Assembly (NCBI GenBank): GCA_024291935.2
Contig: CM044313.1
Location: forward strand, 87,977,001-88,041,000
Direction of reading: 5' to 3'
Length of the DNA stretch: 64,000 bases
From: Okapia johnstoni
Taxonomy: Eukaryota; Chordata; Mammalia; Artiodactyla; Giraffidae
Below, piece after piece: positions 36,006 to 47,352 of the stretch. The notes beneath the pieces are model-generated. The model did not search any database, had not been told where the DNA came from, and saw nothing but the letters and a program-made list of their open reading frames with translations. Both the position numbers and the translations under genes were made by a program. Position 1 is the first letter of the stretch, and each line of letters opens with the position of its first letter.

Positions 36006-36325
36006 CCAGATAAACTTTATGGTTCTAAAATATAAATTAGTTAGTTGGATCATGAAATGATTGGCATTATAGGAAAAATTCATTTCAAAAAGGAAAGCAT
36101 AGGCTATAAAGCCATGCTATTTCATGTATAGATTATTTCATATGTTTATAGGGGATGAGAAACAAACTGTCCTACATGAATAAGTGGGTTTCAGCTTATT
36201 TTGAGCATATATGTATATAACAAAACTGCTTAAAACAGTTGAAATACTTACTACCCCTCTGTTAACCCGGCCTTTCAACTCCCCAAATCTTCTGGAAAAT
36301 ATGTTATGTTTGTGCTTTAGCTTTG

Positions 36326-36785
36326 TATTACGGATTGAATTGTGTCTCCCCCAAAGAGACATTGAATTCATATCTCAGAATGCAACCTTATTTAAAAATA
36401 CTGTCTTTACAGTTGTAATAAAGTTAAAATGAGATCATTAAAGCAGGCCTTAATCCAGTAAGACTGGCATTATTAAAAGGGGAAATCTGAACATAGAGAT
36501 AGACATGCAAAGAGGGAAGACCGCATGAAGACACAGAAAGGAGATGGCCATGTGACTGGAGAAATGCATCTGCGAGTCAGGAATCCCAAGGGTTGCTAGC
36601 AAACACCAAGAGTTAAAAGAGGTAAGAAAGCTTTTACCCTAGAACCATCAGAGAGAACATGCCCCTTCTGACACCTTGATTTTGGGCTCCTAACTTCCAG
36701 AACTGTGAGATAATAAATTTGTTATTTTAAGTCACCCAGCTTTTGGTGCTTTGTTATATATAACAGCCAGAGGAAATAAGTTTGT
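36326..36785 (+). repeat. Old LTR-like repeat (MaLR/MST-MLT type)
   Basis: The most complete of the three copies in this window: gaattgtgtctcccccaaag start, gttaaaatgagatcatta, ggccatgtgactggag, cttccagaactgtgag, a polyadenylation-like ataataaatttg, and a terminal gttatatataacagcc. Same orientation as the copies at 4.15 kb and 59.73 kb. The assignment to MaLR LTRs is from memory. Confidence 0.6.
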
Positions 36786-37149
36786 ATAAACTGGCAACCG
36801 CACCATGAATCACTAGAAAAAAACATAGTTCAGTTTGAGATATTCACTAAAATAGATTAGCCAGGGACAGTATGTAAAAGAAGGAGACAGTGAAGCAGAA
36901 AAAAGAGTCCCTGTAGCAACAAAAAAGTTTCATAAAAGAAAACCTGCAACACTAAAGGAATATGATTCAATAATATAGACTAAAAATCTGTGTCCAGAAA
37001 TGTGAAAGATAGATTGCATTGTTATTAAAAGAAATTGGGGAAGTGGAAAAGGAAATACTGAGCTATAGAAACAGAAAAGAAAAGATACAGATGGAAGAAA
37101 GGCTTGGATTTCTTAGTTGTATGATCACTGTTTACCATCAGTAGGAGCT
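36786..37149. other. No recognised feature
   Basis: A-rich DNA upstream of the large BovB. The BovB 5' end may begin within this stretch. Confidence 0.4.
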
Positions 37150-37569
37150 TTATAGATGACAGGTGCAATGGAACCATTTTACAGTTGACTGACAGAATGT
37201 GGTCCACTGGAGAAGGCAATGGCAAACCACTTCAGTATTCTTGCCTTGAGAACCCCATGAACAGTATGAAAAGGCAAAAGATAGGACACTGAAAGATGAA
37301 CTCCCCAGGTCGGCAGGTGCCCAATATGCTACTGGAGATCAGTGGAGAAATAACTCCAGAATGAATGAATGGACTGAGCCAAAGCAAAAACGACACACAG
37401 TTGTAGATGGGACTGGTGGTAGAAGCAAGCTCCGATGCTGTAAAGAGCAATATTGCATAGGAACCTGGAGTGTTAGGTCCATGAATCAAGGCAAATTGGA
37501 AGTGGCAAACAGGAGATGGCAAGAGTGAACATCAACACTCTAGGAATCAGTGAACTAAGCTGAACTGGA

Positions 37570-38508
37570 ATGGGTGAATTTAACTCAGATGACCATTATA
37601 TCTACCACTGTGGTCAGGAATCCCTTAGGAGAAATGGAGTAGCCATCATGGTCAACAAAAGAGTCCGAAATGCAGTACTTGGATGCAACCTCAAAAACAC
37701 CAGAATGGTATCTGTTCGTTTCCAAGACAAGTCATTCAATATCACAGTAATCCAAGTCTATGCCCCAACCAGTAACGCTGAAGAAGCTGAAGTTGAATGC
37801 TTCTATAAAGACCTGCAAGACCTTCTAGAACTAACACCCCCAAAAGATGTCCTTTTCATTATAGGGGACTGGAAGGCAAAAGTAGGAAGTAAAAAAACAC
37901 CTGGAGTAACAGGCAAGTTTTGTCTTGGAGTACAGACTGAAGCAGGGCAAAGGCTAATAGAGTTTTTCCAAGAGAATGCACTGGTCATAGCAAACACCCT
38001 CTTCCAACAACAAAGAGAAGACTCTACACATGTACATCACCAGATGGTCAACATCAAAATCAGATTGATTATATTCTTTGCAGCCAAAGATGGAGAAGCT
38101 ATATACACTGTGGCTCAGATCATGGATTCCTTATTGCCAAATTCAGACTTAAAGAAAGTGGGGAAAACCACTGGACCATTCAGGTATGACCTAAATCAAA
38201 TCCCTTATGGCTATACAGTGGAAGTGAGAAATAGATTTAAGGGACTAATTCTGATAGACACTGTGCCTGATGATCTATGGACGGAGGTTCGTGACATTGT
38301 ACAAGAGACAGAAATCAAGACCATCCCCAAGAAAAAGAAATGCAAAAAAGCAAAATGGCTGTCTGAGGAGGCCTTACAAATAGCTGTAAAAAGAAGAGAA
38401 GCAAAAAGCAAAGGAGAAAAGGAAAGATATACCCATTTGAATGCAGAGTTCCAAAGGATAGAAGGAGAGATAAGAAAGCCTTCCTCAGTGATCAATGCAA
38501 AGAAATAG
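37570..38508 (+). pseudogene. BovB endonuclease and linker, frameshifted
   Basis: A 312-codon open frame. Residues 1-110 follow the exonuclease-endonuclease-phosphatase fold: NGVAIMVNK at 22-30, VYAPTSN at 63-69, and GDWKAKVG at 99-106. The family has GDWN at this site, so the catalytic-type Asn is Lys at residue 102. Compared with the consensus as I recall it, a one-base loss near 38010 shifts the frame, and a 30-base gap lies near 38105. The SDH block (38114-38125 region, reading CGSDHGFLIAKFRL in another frame) is therefore not translated here. The correct frame returns near 38150 and continues into the basic linker (KKCKKAKWLSEEALQIAVKRRE). The nickase is predicted dead. Confidence 0.85.
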
Positions 38509-38510
38509 AG

Positions 38511-38837
38511 GTGAACAATAGAATGGGAAAGATTAGAGATCTCTTCAAGAAAACTAGAGATACCAAGGAAACATTTCATGCAAACATGGGCTCAATAAAG
38601 GGCAGAAATGGTATGGACCTAATAGAAGCAGAAGCTATTAAGAAGAGAGGGCAAGAATACACAGAAGAACTGTACAAAAAAGATCTTCACGACCCAGGTA
38701 ATCACCATGGTGTGATCACTCACATTCACCTAGAGCCAGACATCCTGGAATGTGAAGTCAAATGGGCCTTAGGAAGCATCACTATGAACAAAGCTAGTGG
38801 AGGTGATGGAATTCCAGTTGAGCTATTCAAATCCTGA
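38511..38837 (+). pseudogene. BovB linker segment before the RT
   Basis: A 108-codon frame, RMGKIRDLFKKTRDTKETFHANMG through KASGGDGIPVELFKS. It joins the endonuclease-linker frame on its left and the RT frame on its right only through frameshifts (about 38505 and 38835). GGDGIPVELFK is the conserved RTE block just upstream of the RT fingers. Confidence 0.85.
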
Positions 38838-38848
38838 AAGATGATGCT

Positions 38849-39694
38849 GTGAAAGTTATGGACTCAATATGTCAGCAAATTTGGAAAACTCAACAGTGGC
38901 CACAGGACTGGAAAAGGTCAGTTTTCATTCCAATCCCAAAGAAAGGCAATGCCAAAGAATTCTCAAACTACCGCACAATTGCAGTCATCTCACACGCTAG
39001 TAAAATAATGCTCAAAATTCTCCAAGTCAGGCTTCAGCAATACGTGAACCGTGAACTTCCAGATGTTCAAGCTGGTTTTAGAAAAGGCATAGGAACCAGA
39101 GATCAAATTGCCTACATCCACTGGATCATCAAAAAAGCAAGAGAGTTTCAGAAAAACATCTATTTCTGCTTGATTGACTATGCCACAGCCTTTGACTATG
39201 TGGATCACAGTAAACTGTGGCAAATTCTGAAGGAGATGGGAATACCAGACCACCTGACCTGCTTCTTGAGAAACCTGTATGCAGGTCAGGAAGCAACAGT
39301 TAGAACTGGACATGGAACAACAGACTGGTTCCAAATAGGAAAAGGAGTATGTCAAGGCTGTATATTGTCACTCTGCTTATTTAACTTATATGCAGAGTAC
39401 ATCATGAGAAATGCTGGACTGGAGGAAGCACAAGCTAGAATCAAGATTGCCAGGAGAAATATCAATAACCTCAGATATGCAGATGACACCACCCTTATGG
39501 CAGAAAGTGAAGAAGAACTAAAGAGGCTCTTGATGAAAGTGAAAGAGGAGAGTGAAAAAGTTGGCTTAAAGCTCAACATTCAGAAAACTAGGATCATGGC
39601 ATCCGGTCCGATCACTTCATGGCAAATAGATGGGGAAACAGTAGAAACAGGGCTGACTTTACTTTGGGGGCTCCAAAATTACTGCAGATGTTGA
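38849..39694 (+). pseudogene. BovB reverse transcriptase domain
   Basis: A 281-codon frame containing the RT core: RSVFIPIPKKGN (fingers) at about 23-34; GFRKGIGTRDQI at 76-87; motif A IDYATAFDYVDH at 109-120 with the catalytic Asp at 110; motif B-like GKGVCQGCILSL; motif C YADD at residues 210-213 (39476-39487); and the following KLNIQKTRIMASG block. All three metal-binding Asp positions are kept. Canonical AFDCVDH reads AFDYVDH here. The frame ends by a shift near 39650, before the C-terminal domain. This RT would normally copy BovB RNA and, in trans, Bov-tA and BOV-A2 SINEs. Confidence 0.88.
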
Positions 39695-39810
39695 TTGCAG
39701 CCATGTAATTAAAATAAGCTTACTCCTTGGTAGGAAAGTTATGACCAACCTAGACAGCATATTAAAAAGCAGAGACACTACTTTGCCCACAAAGGTCCGT
39801 CTTCAAAGCT

Positions 39811-40215
39811 ATGGGTTTTCCAGTGGTTATGTATGGAAGTGAGATTTGGACTATAAAGAAAGCTGAGCACCGAAGAATTGATGCTTTTGAACTGTGGTGT
39901 TGGAGAAGACTCTTGAGAGACCCTTGGACTGGAAGGAGATCAAACCAGTCCATCCTAAAGGAGATCATTCCTGGGTGTGCATTGGAAGGAGTAATGTTGA
40001 AGATGAAACTCCAGTACTGTGGCCACCCGATGCAAAGTGCTGACTCATTTGAAAAGACTCTGATGTTGGGAAAGATTGAGGGCAGGAGGAGAAGGGAACA
40101 ACAGAGGATGAGATGGTTGGATGGCATCACCAACTCAATGGACATGGGTTTGGGTAGACTCCCTCAGTTGGTGATGGACAGGGAGGCCTGGCGTGCTGCA
40201 ATTCATGGGATCTGA
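39811..40215 (+). pseudogene. BovB C-terminal domain
   Basis: A 134-codon frame starting [21 protein letters not shown] and ending [13 protein letters not shown] with a stop close to the element's 3' end. It carries the conserved RTE C-terminal blocks ([36 protein letters not shown]). It is separated from the RT frame by frameshifts between 39650 and 39810. Confidence 0.88.
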
Positions 40216-40258
40216 AAGAGTCGGACACGACTGAGCGACTGAGCTGAACTGAACTGAA

Positions 40259-40932
40259 AATGGAAACAGGGATAAGGAAATAAATACCTGAGGGTCATAA
40301 TTTCTTTTTCTTTTTAACAAATGTGTTATTCATTAAGCTGTGGTTCTAAGACATGCACATATGCATTTCTTGTTTTTTTTATTTTAATTTTGAAATGGCT
40401 GTTTGATTACTTGTATATGATTTTATTGGTATGTTCAAATGTTTTTTTTTTTTACTTTTTAATGATATTTAATGTATTTCAGACATTAATCTTATTTTCA
40501 AAATAATGTTTACTTCCTAATTTCTGACTGACCGAGGATGACTTTACATGCTATAGTATTGCTATATAACTTGAAACTGTTTCCCCTCAATAGATAAGTT
40601 GAAAGTGTCAGCATCCAAGCTGGAAACAGATGGCGTATTCAGAAGGGGGTAGATGAGGAGAGTTTAATGAAAACATTCTGTATAAGATATGGGAAGGTTA
40701 AGAATACTTAGGATTAGGACTTATAAGGACAAAGGAAGAAATGAAGGAAGTTCTTATCATCCTTAGGCCTGAAATGCAGAGATGGAATGAAGTTGTCCAC
40801 AGTCTGTTAGAGGTGATGGTTAGTAGAGGACTAAAACAACCACTGTAGCATTAGATACAGGGAGGAGCTGCTGTCAGATGGTGGCCCAGCTAGGAGAGGA
40901 ACCAGGGTACTTCATTCTCTAATTTCTCTTCT
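40259..40932. other. No recognised feature
   Basis: T-rich near 40370-40500, otherwise no repeat or coding signal. Confidence 0.5.
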
Positions 40933-40941
40933 CTTATCTCC

Positions 40942-41148
40942 TGTTGTTGGTTAGTCCTAAATTGTGTCCAACTCTTTTGCAACCCCATGGCCTGTAGCCT
41001 GCCAGGCTCCTCTGGCTATGTGATTTCCCAGGCAAGAATGCTGGAGTGCATTGCCATTTCCTTCTCCAGGGGATCTTCCCGACCCAGAGATTGAGCCCAT
41101 GTCTCCTGCATTGGCAGGGGATTCTTTACCACTGAGCCACTTGGAAAC
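40942..41148 (-). mobile_element. Bov-tA SINE
   Basis: Reversed full-length copy (tgttgttggttagtcctaaa tail at left, gagccacttggaaac head at right). Flanking cttatctcc (40933-40941) and ctcatctcc (41149-41157) differ at one base and are a probable TSD. Confidence 0.92.
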
Positions 41149-41157
41149 CTCATCTCC

Positions 41158-42622
41158 CATTAGCTAAGCATAATTAAATATTAAATCCAGAGGGCATGTT
41201 AGCTCAATAGCATAGGGGTCAAACTTGTGGATGTCAATGTCAAGGATGGTTGATTAAAAGAGAGAATAAAGAAATAATGTTAAGAAAGATATATATCAGT
41301 AAGATTTTTTTCAATATAAATAAGCAAGTGGTGATAGCTTTATGAATTAATCAGAATAAAAGTTATAGTAGAATGACCTGATTATTTATTAGGTAAATAA
41401 AATATCATTTGAAATGAGCAAGTGAAAAAATAGTAAAACAGCACTAATTCCTAGAGTGTACTTCAAATTTAAAAGTAAAAATAATGTACTGTACATTAAA
41501 ACCTAATCAAATTTTGCATAAAGATTCTAGTGGAAACTTATTAAGCTATAACTGGAAGTTAATTGCAATATTTATATTAATACTGTTTACATTTATACTA
41601 CTAATAATCATCAATTAATTGTAAGCTTATTTAGAGTATATGTGTTAAGAAATTTGAATCCCTAGACAATACTTTTAGGTTTCCTTTCCCTTAATTTATA
41701 GAATTCCATACTAGATAAATAAAAAGCAGAATTAATAATTTCAAAGAAAAGTATCCTTAAAATATTTCAACTCAACTCAATAGATTTGTATTTAAAATGA
41801 AAACTTGTCACACAGTAATTAAGCTATGGTTAGCATGGAACAACAACAACAGTAAAATCTTCTTAAAAATGTGACTGCCACAAACTATTTTAATTATAAC
41901 TTAGATAAAAATAATTCAAATTTCTGGTACTTTAAGTTTAGGAAAAATACCTAAAATAATTCTACCTCAGCATGAAGCATATCTTGTAATATGCTGTATA
42001 TTACTGTTATCCCTTTGAAGATGTATTAATTCAATTTTTTAAAAAGATATTTATGCATAGTCTTACTCATGATATTTTTCATGATTATAATAATTTTAAA
42101 TAATATATAGCTTATATGACATTTAACATTTATTAAACATAAATATTCAATGTTTCCATTGAATCTCTAAAAATGATGCTGCTCTTTTAGTAATCTTCCC
42201 CCATTCACAGGAATACTCTGTTCTTCTCACAAGTATTAGAGTAGAAGTATTAAGCAATCAGAAAAGAATGTTAAGTCAAGTCATCCTTTTCTTGTTCCAC
42301 CTCTCTCTATTTATGAATAATCCCTTCTTATTTACATTTGAACTATTTAAATTGTGATGTCTATTATATTAATTTCTTGAAAAAGGGACTCCTTTGTGAT
42401 GCTGGAACATGCCACAGTATTGTTACTGGGGATGTAGTCTTGAATTTCAATAGATAAAACTTCCTTAGCAGCATGCAAACACGGTGTGAGAAGAATCACC
42501 TCGTACACATCATTTTTATTTTGAATATATTTTCTTATATTCATGGAAGCCCAATCTCATTGACTTGGGTCTAGTATTAGTAAAGTAATATCAGATGATT
42601 AAATTATTAAGTGCATTAGTTA
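41158..42622. other. AT-rich DNA, no recognised gene
   Basis: No coding evidence or nameable repeat. Confidence 0.5.
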
Positions 42623-43374
42623 TCAGTTCAGTTCAGTTTAGTTCAATCACTCAGTCATGTCTGAATCTACAACTGCATGGGCTGCAGCAAGCCAGGCTTC
42701 CCTGTCCATCACCAATTCCAGGAGCTTGCTCAAACTCATGTCCATCGAGTCGATGATGCCATCAAACCACCTCATCCTCTGTTGTCCCTTTCTGCTCCTG
42801 CCTTCAATCTTGCTCGGCACCAGGGTCTTTTCCAGTGAGTCAGTTCTTTGCATAAGGTGGCCAAAGTATTGGAGCTTCAGCTTTAACTTCAACATCAGTC
42901 CTTCCAATAGATATTCAGGACTGATCTCCTTTAGGATGGACTGGTTTGATCTCCTTGCAGTCCAAGGGTCTCTCAAGAGTCTTCTCCAACACCAAGATTC
43001 AAAAGCATCAATTCTTCGGTGCTCAGTTTCTTTATAGTCCAACTCTCACATCTCACATTCATACATGACTACTGGAAAAACCATAGCTTTGACTAGATGG
43101 GCCTTTGTCAGCAAAGTAATGTCTCTGTTTTTTAATATGCTGTCTAGGTTTGTCATAGCTTTTCTTTCAAGGAGCAAGCATCTTTTAATTTCATGGCTGC
43201 AGTCACCATCTGCAGTGATTTTGAAGCCCCCCAAAATAAAGTCTGTCATTGTTTCCCCATCTATTTGCCATGAAGTGATGGGATCATTCCATGATCTTAG
43301 TTTTTTGAATGTTGAGTTTTAAGTCAACTTTTTCACTCTCCTGTTTCACTTTCTTCAAGAGGCTCTTTAGTTCT
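42623..43374 (-). mobile_element. BovB LINE 3' end, 5'-truncated
   Basis: Begins cagttcagttcagtttagtt and reads back through the C-terminal domain (minus-strand frame 42647-43042) and the post-RT section (43046-43249) to the codons just downstream of YADD, stopping at about 43374. At 750 bp it is the longest of the simple 3'-end copies here. No TSD was found. Confidence 0.93.
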
Positions 43375-44271
43375 GGCTAAAGTTTTCAAGCCCTCATTTA
43401 TCCATATGTTTATCTTTCAACAGAAATTTTTTGGCATTAAGAACACATGTGCATTTATATGTAAGTTCTTTTTCACTGAGCCAGCAATTCAAGAACAAGT
43501 TTTTATGAAAGGAACGAATTAGACCATTGAGATAGGTATTTATTATTAAGAATAGTAGAACTTAATGAAAGACTGTGAGCAGAAAGTGGATCTCCATGGG
43601 CAAGGAGGGAGGACGAGTAGAGGGGAAATATTTTTCATATTTCAATTTTATTTTTTTCTCCTGTAAAATACCATTAATAATGGTGTTGAGAAAATTATGT
43701 GACACAATACATGTAAAAGTTTTATGATAGTGCCTATAATTTTCTTAGTTTTTTTCTCCTATTGCAGACTTTTCTAGTAGAAAACAGAAATTTTCCATGA
43801 CATCCCCTTTCTTCAGGTGAAGAACTATTATAAAATGTCTTCCAAATTAATATCTATAATTTAATTACTTCTGTTTTGAAACCATACTATTTATAATACA
43901 AATTAAACATAAATGAAGAATCCTGGAAGTAAGATTCAGACAGAGAGAACCCCAGAGGACAAGATCAACATATTAGGAACATTTCTTTACAAATTCAAAA
44001 GCAGTAACTGAGACACTGATGAAGAATCAGATATTTTGACAGATCATTAGGACAAAATTATAGATCAGGTTCCAGGAGATAGGAAGTGTCCTGCTAAGCT
44101 TCCTTAACTTTCAATTGTAACTTTGAAAGGCTACAGGGTAGGCTACAATATAAACTTGAACTAGAGCATTTCTATCTTTCCCAGACTCTCATCCTTCAAG
44201 AGAACAGAATTCCTGACTTTAGGCTGGGATTGAAAGTCTCAGTTAGTGACTCATACTTCTGGGAATAAGGA
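43375..44271. other. No recognised feature
   Basis: AT-rich without coding signal. Confidence 0.5.
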
Positions 44272-44748
44272 CACCCTTTTTTACTCTAAAACATTATTGA
44301 AGACTCCAAAGAGTTTTGTTTATGTGCTTTGTATTTATTGATATTTATCACATTAGGATTAAAGTATAATTTTAAAATGTAGTTTTTATTTGCGTGTAGC
44401 AAAACCTAAAACATGTTGACATAAATAACATACTTGATGAAAAAGGTATTTTCAAAAAACATGAATGTGAGGCATTTCACTGTTTAATATTTGTAGAATA
44501 TTACAAATATATTGGTCTATTGTGATAGAAGACCATTAGACTATAACATCTGCTCCTGCATTTCATCTGCTGTGGTATAACATGTCAAGTAACTTCAAGA
44601 AAATGTCACCATGCAGTCATGAGAGAGCAAGTGTAAAAAAGTTAAGTATCATCTTAATATCATCGTGAAAAATTATTCTGACCCAGTGGACTCCTGACAG
44701 ATCCCCACAGGCTGCCCAATCCTGTTTTAAGTGTGCTGCTCTAACTTA
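44272..44748. repeat. Ancient mammalian dispersed repeat, family uncertain
   Basis: Ordered blocks I recognise from an old mammalian repeat: attattgaagactccaaagag, ttttgtttatgtg, ttgatatttatcacattagg, catgttgacataaataacat, catgcagtcatgagagagc, tgacccagtggactcctgac. Diverged and non-coding. I cannot name the family from memory. Confidence 0.42.
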
Positions 44749-45231
44749 ATTGCTTGCTAATAGAAATCAGTTCTTCTCAAGAGCTGTGTTTCTCAGTATT
44801 TTTCTCTTCACTATCATCCTGCTAAAGGACACTTTTTATATATTTTTGTTAGTCATGCTGCCTTCATGAAATCAATAACTAAGGAAAAAAAATCTGTTGA
44901 ATAGGGTTAAAGTCTCAAGAGCCACAAATCCTTGTAGTATAATATTTGAGGAAATGTTTCACACCTCTAAAAATAGTATTGCCAAGCCAGATTGTATGCT
45001 CTGCATAAAGTCACCATTCAGAGTCTCACAATGTATCTTCTTTTTATTTAACTTATAAAATATGATTGGATAGTAGATGATTGTGATTGCGCTAGAGGAC
45101 TGAGAAGTAGGTAGGTAAGTAGATAACAGATCAAGTAGATATATACTCATAGTAGGCCCAGTTAGTTATATATGTAAACTTTATAAGATACGATTTTAAA
45201 AGTACAGAGATTAATTTGTTTAATGTCAAAA
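44749..45231. other. No recognised feature
   Basis: AT-rich. Confidence 0.5.
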
Positions 45232-45370
45232 TGTGTATGTGTTAGTCGCTGAGTCGTGTCTGATTCTTTGTGATCCCATGAACTGTAGCCCGCCAGGCTC
45301 CTCTGTCCATGGGGATTCTCCAGGCAAGAATACTGGAGTGGGTTGTCATGCCTTCCTCCAGGGCATCTTG
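45232..45370 (-). mobile_element. Bov-tA SINE, 5'-truncated
   Basis: Reversed Bov-A body from gtgtatgtgttagtcgctg to ccttcctccagggcatctt. The tRNA-derived head is missing and the sequence continues directly into L1 DNA at 45370. Confidence 0.88.
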
Positions 45371-45502
45371 ATGAACATAGGAGTGCAGTTATATCCTCAA
45401 GATCCTGATTTCACTTGTTTTGGAATTTTACCTATCAATGGGCTTATAGGATTATATGGTAGTTCATTTTAATTTTTGAGGGACCACCATACTATTTGCA
45501 TG
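45371..45502 (-). mobile_element. L1 3'-region fragment, reversed
   Basis: aacataggagtgcagttata, tcctgatttcacttgtttt, ggattatatggtagttc and gggaccaccatactatttgcat are the antisense of the L1 ORF2 end/3' region. In L1 order this piece lies downstream of the sense piece that follows it. Confidence 0.7.
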
Positions 45503-45958
45503 AATATTATACCAAAACACAGGTGATAGAGCAAAATTAGACAAGTGGCACTAAATAAAACTGCAAAAGCTTCTGCAATCAAAGAAATCAATCAACAGAA
45601 TGAAAGAGCAACCTACAGAGTGGGAGAATATATTCGCAAATCATGTATCTAATAAGAGATTAATATTCAAAATATATAAGGATCTTTTAAAATTCAGTAG
45701 AAGTCGTCACCCTCATCATCCTCTGATTAAAAAACAGGCAAAGGACTTGACTGGATATTTCTCCAAAGAAGACGCGCACATGGCCAAAAGGTATATTAGA
45801 CTGTGCTCAACAATTACTAATCATCACGGGAATAAAAATTAAAATTACAGTGAGATATCATCTCACACATGTTAGAATGGTTATTGCCAACTAAGAAAGG
45901 AAGAAAGATAACAATGTTGGCAAAGGTATAAATAAATTGGAATCCTTGTACACTGTTG
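45503..45958 (+). mobile_element. L1 ORF2 C-terminal fragment (left of nested BovB)
   Basis: Sense L1: aatattataccaaaacacagg, aaaagcttctgcaatcaaag, aacctacagagtgggagaat, aatatataaggatcttttaa, caggcaaaggacttgactgg, then tgagatatcatctcacacat and aatccttgtacactgttg. An 80-codon frame at 45600-45842 is a remnant of ORF2. It is interrupted at 45958 by a BovB insertion and resumes for a few bases after 46436. Confidence 0.75.
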
Positions 45959-46436
45959 TTTCAGTTCAGTTCAGTTCAGTCGCTCAATTGTGCCCGACTC
46001 TTTCTGACTCCAGACTTCAGCATGCCAGGATTCCCTGTCCAGCACCAACCACTGGAGCTTGCTCAAACTCACTTCCATCAGGTCAGTGATGCCACCTAAC
46101 CATCTCATCCTCTGTTGTCCCCTTCTGCTACTCCCTTCAATCCTTCCCAGCATCAGGGCCTTTTCCAATGAATTGCCTCTTCACATCAGGTGGCCAAAGT
46201 ATTGGAGTTTCAGGTTCAGCATCAGTCCTTCCAATGAATATTAAGAACTGATTTCCATTAGAATTGACTGGTTTGATCTCCCTGCAGTCCAAGGGACTCT
46301 CAAGAGTCTTCTCCAACACCACAGTCCAAAGGCATCAATTCTTCAGCACTCAGCTTTCTTTATAGTCCAACTCTCACATCCATACATGACTGCTGGAAAA
46401 ACAATAGCTTTAACTAGACAGACCTTTGGTGGCAAA
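45959..46436 (-). mobile_element. BovB LINE 3' end nested in L1, with TSD
   Basis: Begins tttcagttcagttcagttc and reads back through the C-terminal domain to acctttggtggcaaa. A perfect 11-bp TSD, gtacactgttg, is present at 45948-45958 and 46437-46447. It is L1 sequence, so BovB inserted into a pre-existing L1. Confidence 0.95.
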
Positions 46437-46447
46437 GTACACTGTTG

Positions 46448-46475
46448 GAAGGAACAAAAAATTGTGCATTAATTG
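46448..46475 (+). mobile_element. L1 continuation scrap
   Basis: gaaggaacaaaaaattg after the duplicated gtacactgttg fits the next L1 bases only loosely, so the sense L1 appears to end here. Confidence 0.35.
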
Positions 46476-46479
46476 AGGA

Positions 46480-47000
46480 TGAACTTTCTTAAAAACTGGA
46501 TTTTGAAGTAAGTATGGATTCATAGGAAGTTGCAAAAAAATATACACGTATATCTTATATACTTTTCACCTAGTTTCCCAAAGTATCATCTTTAATAATT
46601 ACAAATCAATATAACAGAAAATTGCCATTGGTATAATACACAGAGGTTATTCAGATTTCACAAGTCTACATGTAATCATTTGTAGGCACAGATGTGTACA
46701 TATAGTCCTATGTAATTTTACAGTATGTATGGCTTCATACAACTACCACCACAATCAAGATACAAAGCTATTCCATTTACAGAAGGCTCCCTCTTGCTTC
46801 TGTTTCATTGCCACAAACTCCCACCCCTACTTCCATCCCTAACCTCTGGCAAACACTAATCTCTAAATTTTTTTTATTTTAAAATGCTGTATAAAAGAAA
46901 TGAAACAGTATGTAATCTTTTGAGATTGGCTATTTTTTACTGAGTGAAATTCTCTTGAGTTAACACTGACTTTTTGAAATTTTAGTTTCTCTGCTGGCAT
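46480..47000 (-). mobile_element. Old L1-type 3' region, reversed (tentative)
   Basis: The sequence around 46790-46950 (tccctaacctctggcaaaca, aatgaaacagtatgtaatct, tttgagattggctattttt) matches a widespread old LINE 3' region in antisense. Boundaries and the exact subfamily are uncertain. Confidence 0.45.
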
Positions 47001-47352
47001 TTGCCAAACAATGACATCATGCAAGATGCTGAGAATTAAAATTTTGCCCAGGAAGAGAGCTGAAGAGAAACAGGATTATTTTGTGTCTGAATAAAGATAG
47101 ATAAAATTGGTTCCTAGGGAGAATAAGATCTTGATAGAAGCAATGAATAACAGCCTGCCATAGCTGGTTTTCCTCTTCAGGTCTTTGCTGAAGTGCTGTG
47201 GGTAGGAACAGAAACAGCTATGTAGAGAGCATCTGAAAATTACAGCAAGTAGCTAGCAGTCAGGAGTCTTGCAATTTTGAAGAAACAAGTGTTAGAATTC
47301 AGTACTATCTAGAGATAAGAAGGGAATGGGTAACAAATATGCAAACCTTTCA

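Larger units (their letters stand above)
37150..40258 (+). mobile_element. Near-complete BovB (RTE-clade) LINE
   Basis: The order is 5' region (ggagaaggcaatggcaaacc at 37209), apurinic-type endonuclease, linker, reverse transcriptase, C-terminal domain, and the canonical end gactgagctgaactgaactg. At about 3.1 kb it approaches the full BovB length as I recall it. The 5' boundary is uncertain and no TSD was found. The single reading frame of the family is broken at about 38010, 38510, 38837 and 39650, so it is not autonomous. It shares sequence with Bov-A SINEs at both ends (near 37209-37260 and 40195-40240), consistent with the known origin of Bov-A from BovB. It is the best preserved LINE in the window. 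Confidence 0.95.

Noticed and set aside
38211..38579. 122-codon minus-strand frame opposite BovB
   Set aside because: It is an antisense shadow of the BovB endonuclease-linker region.
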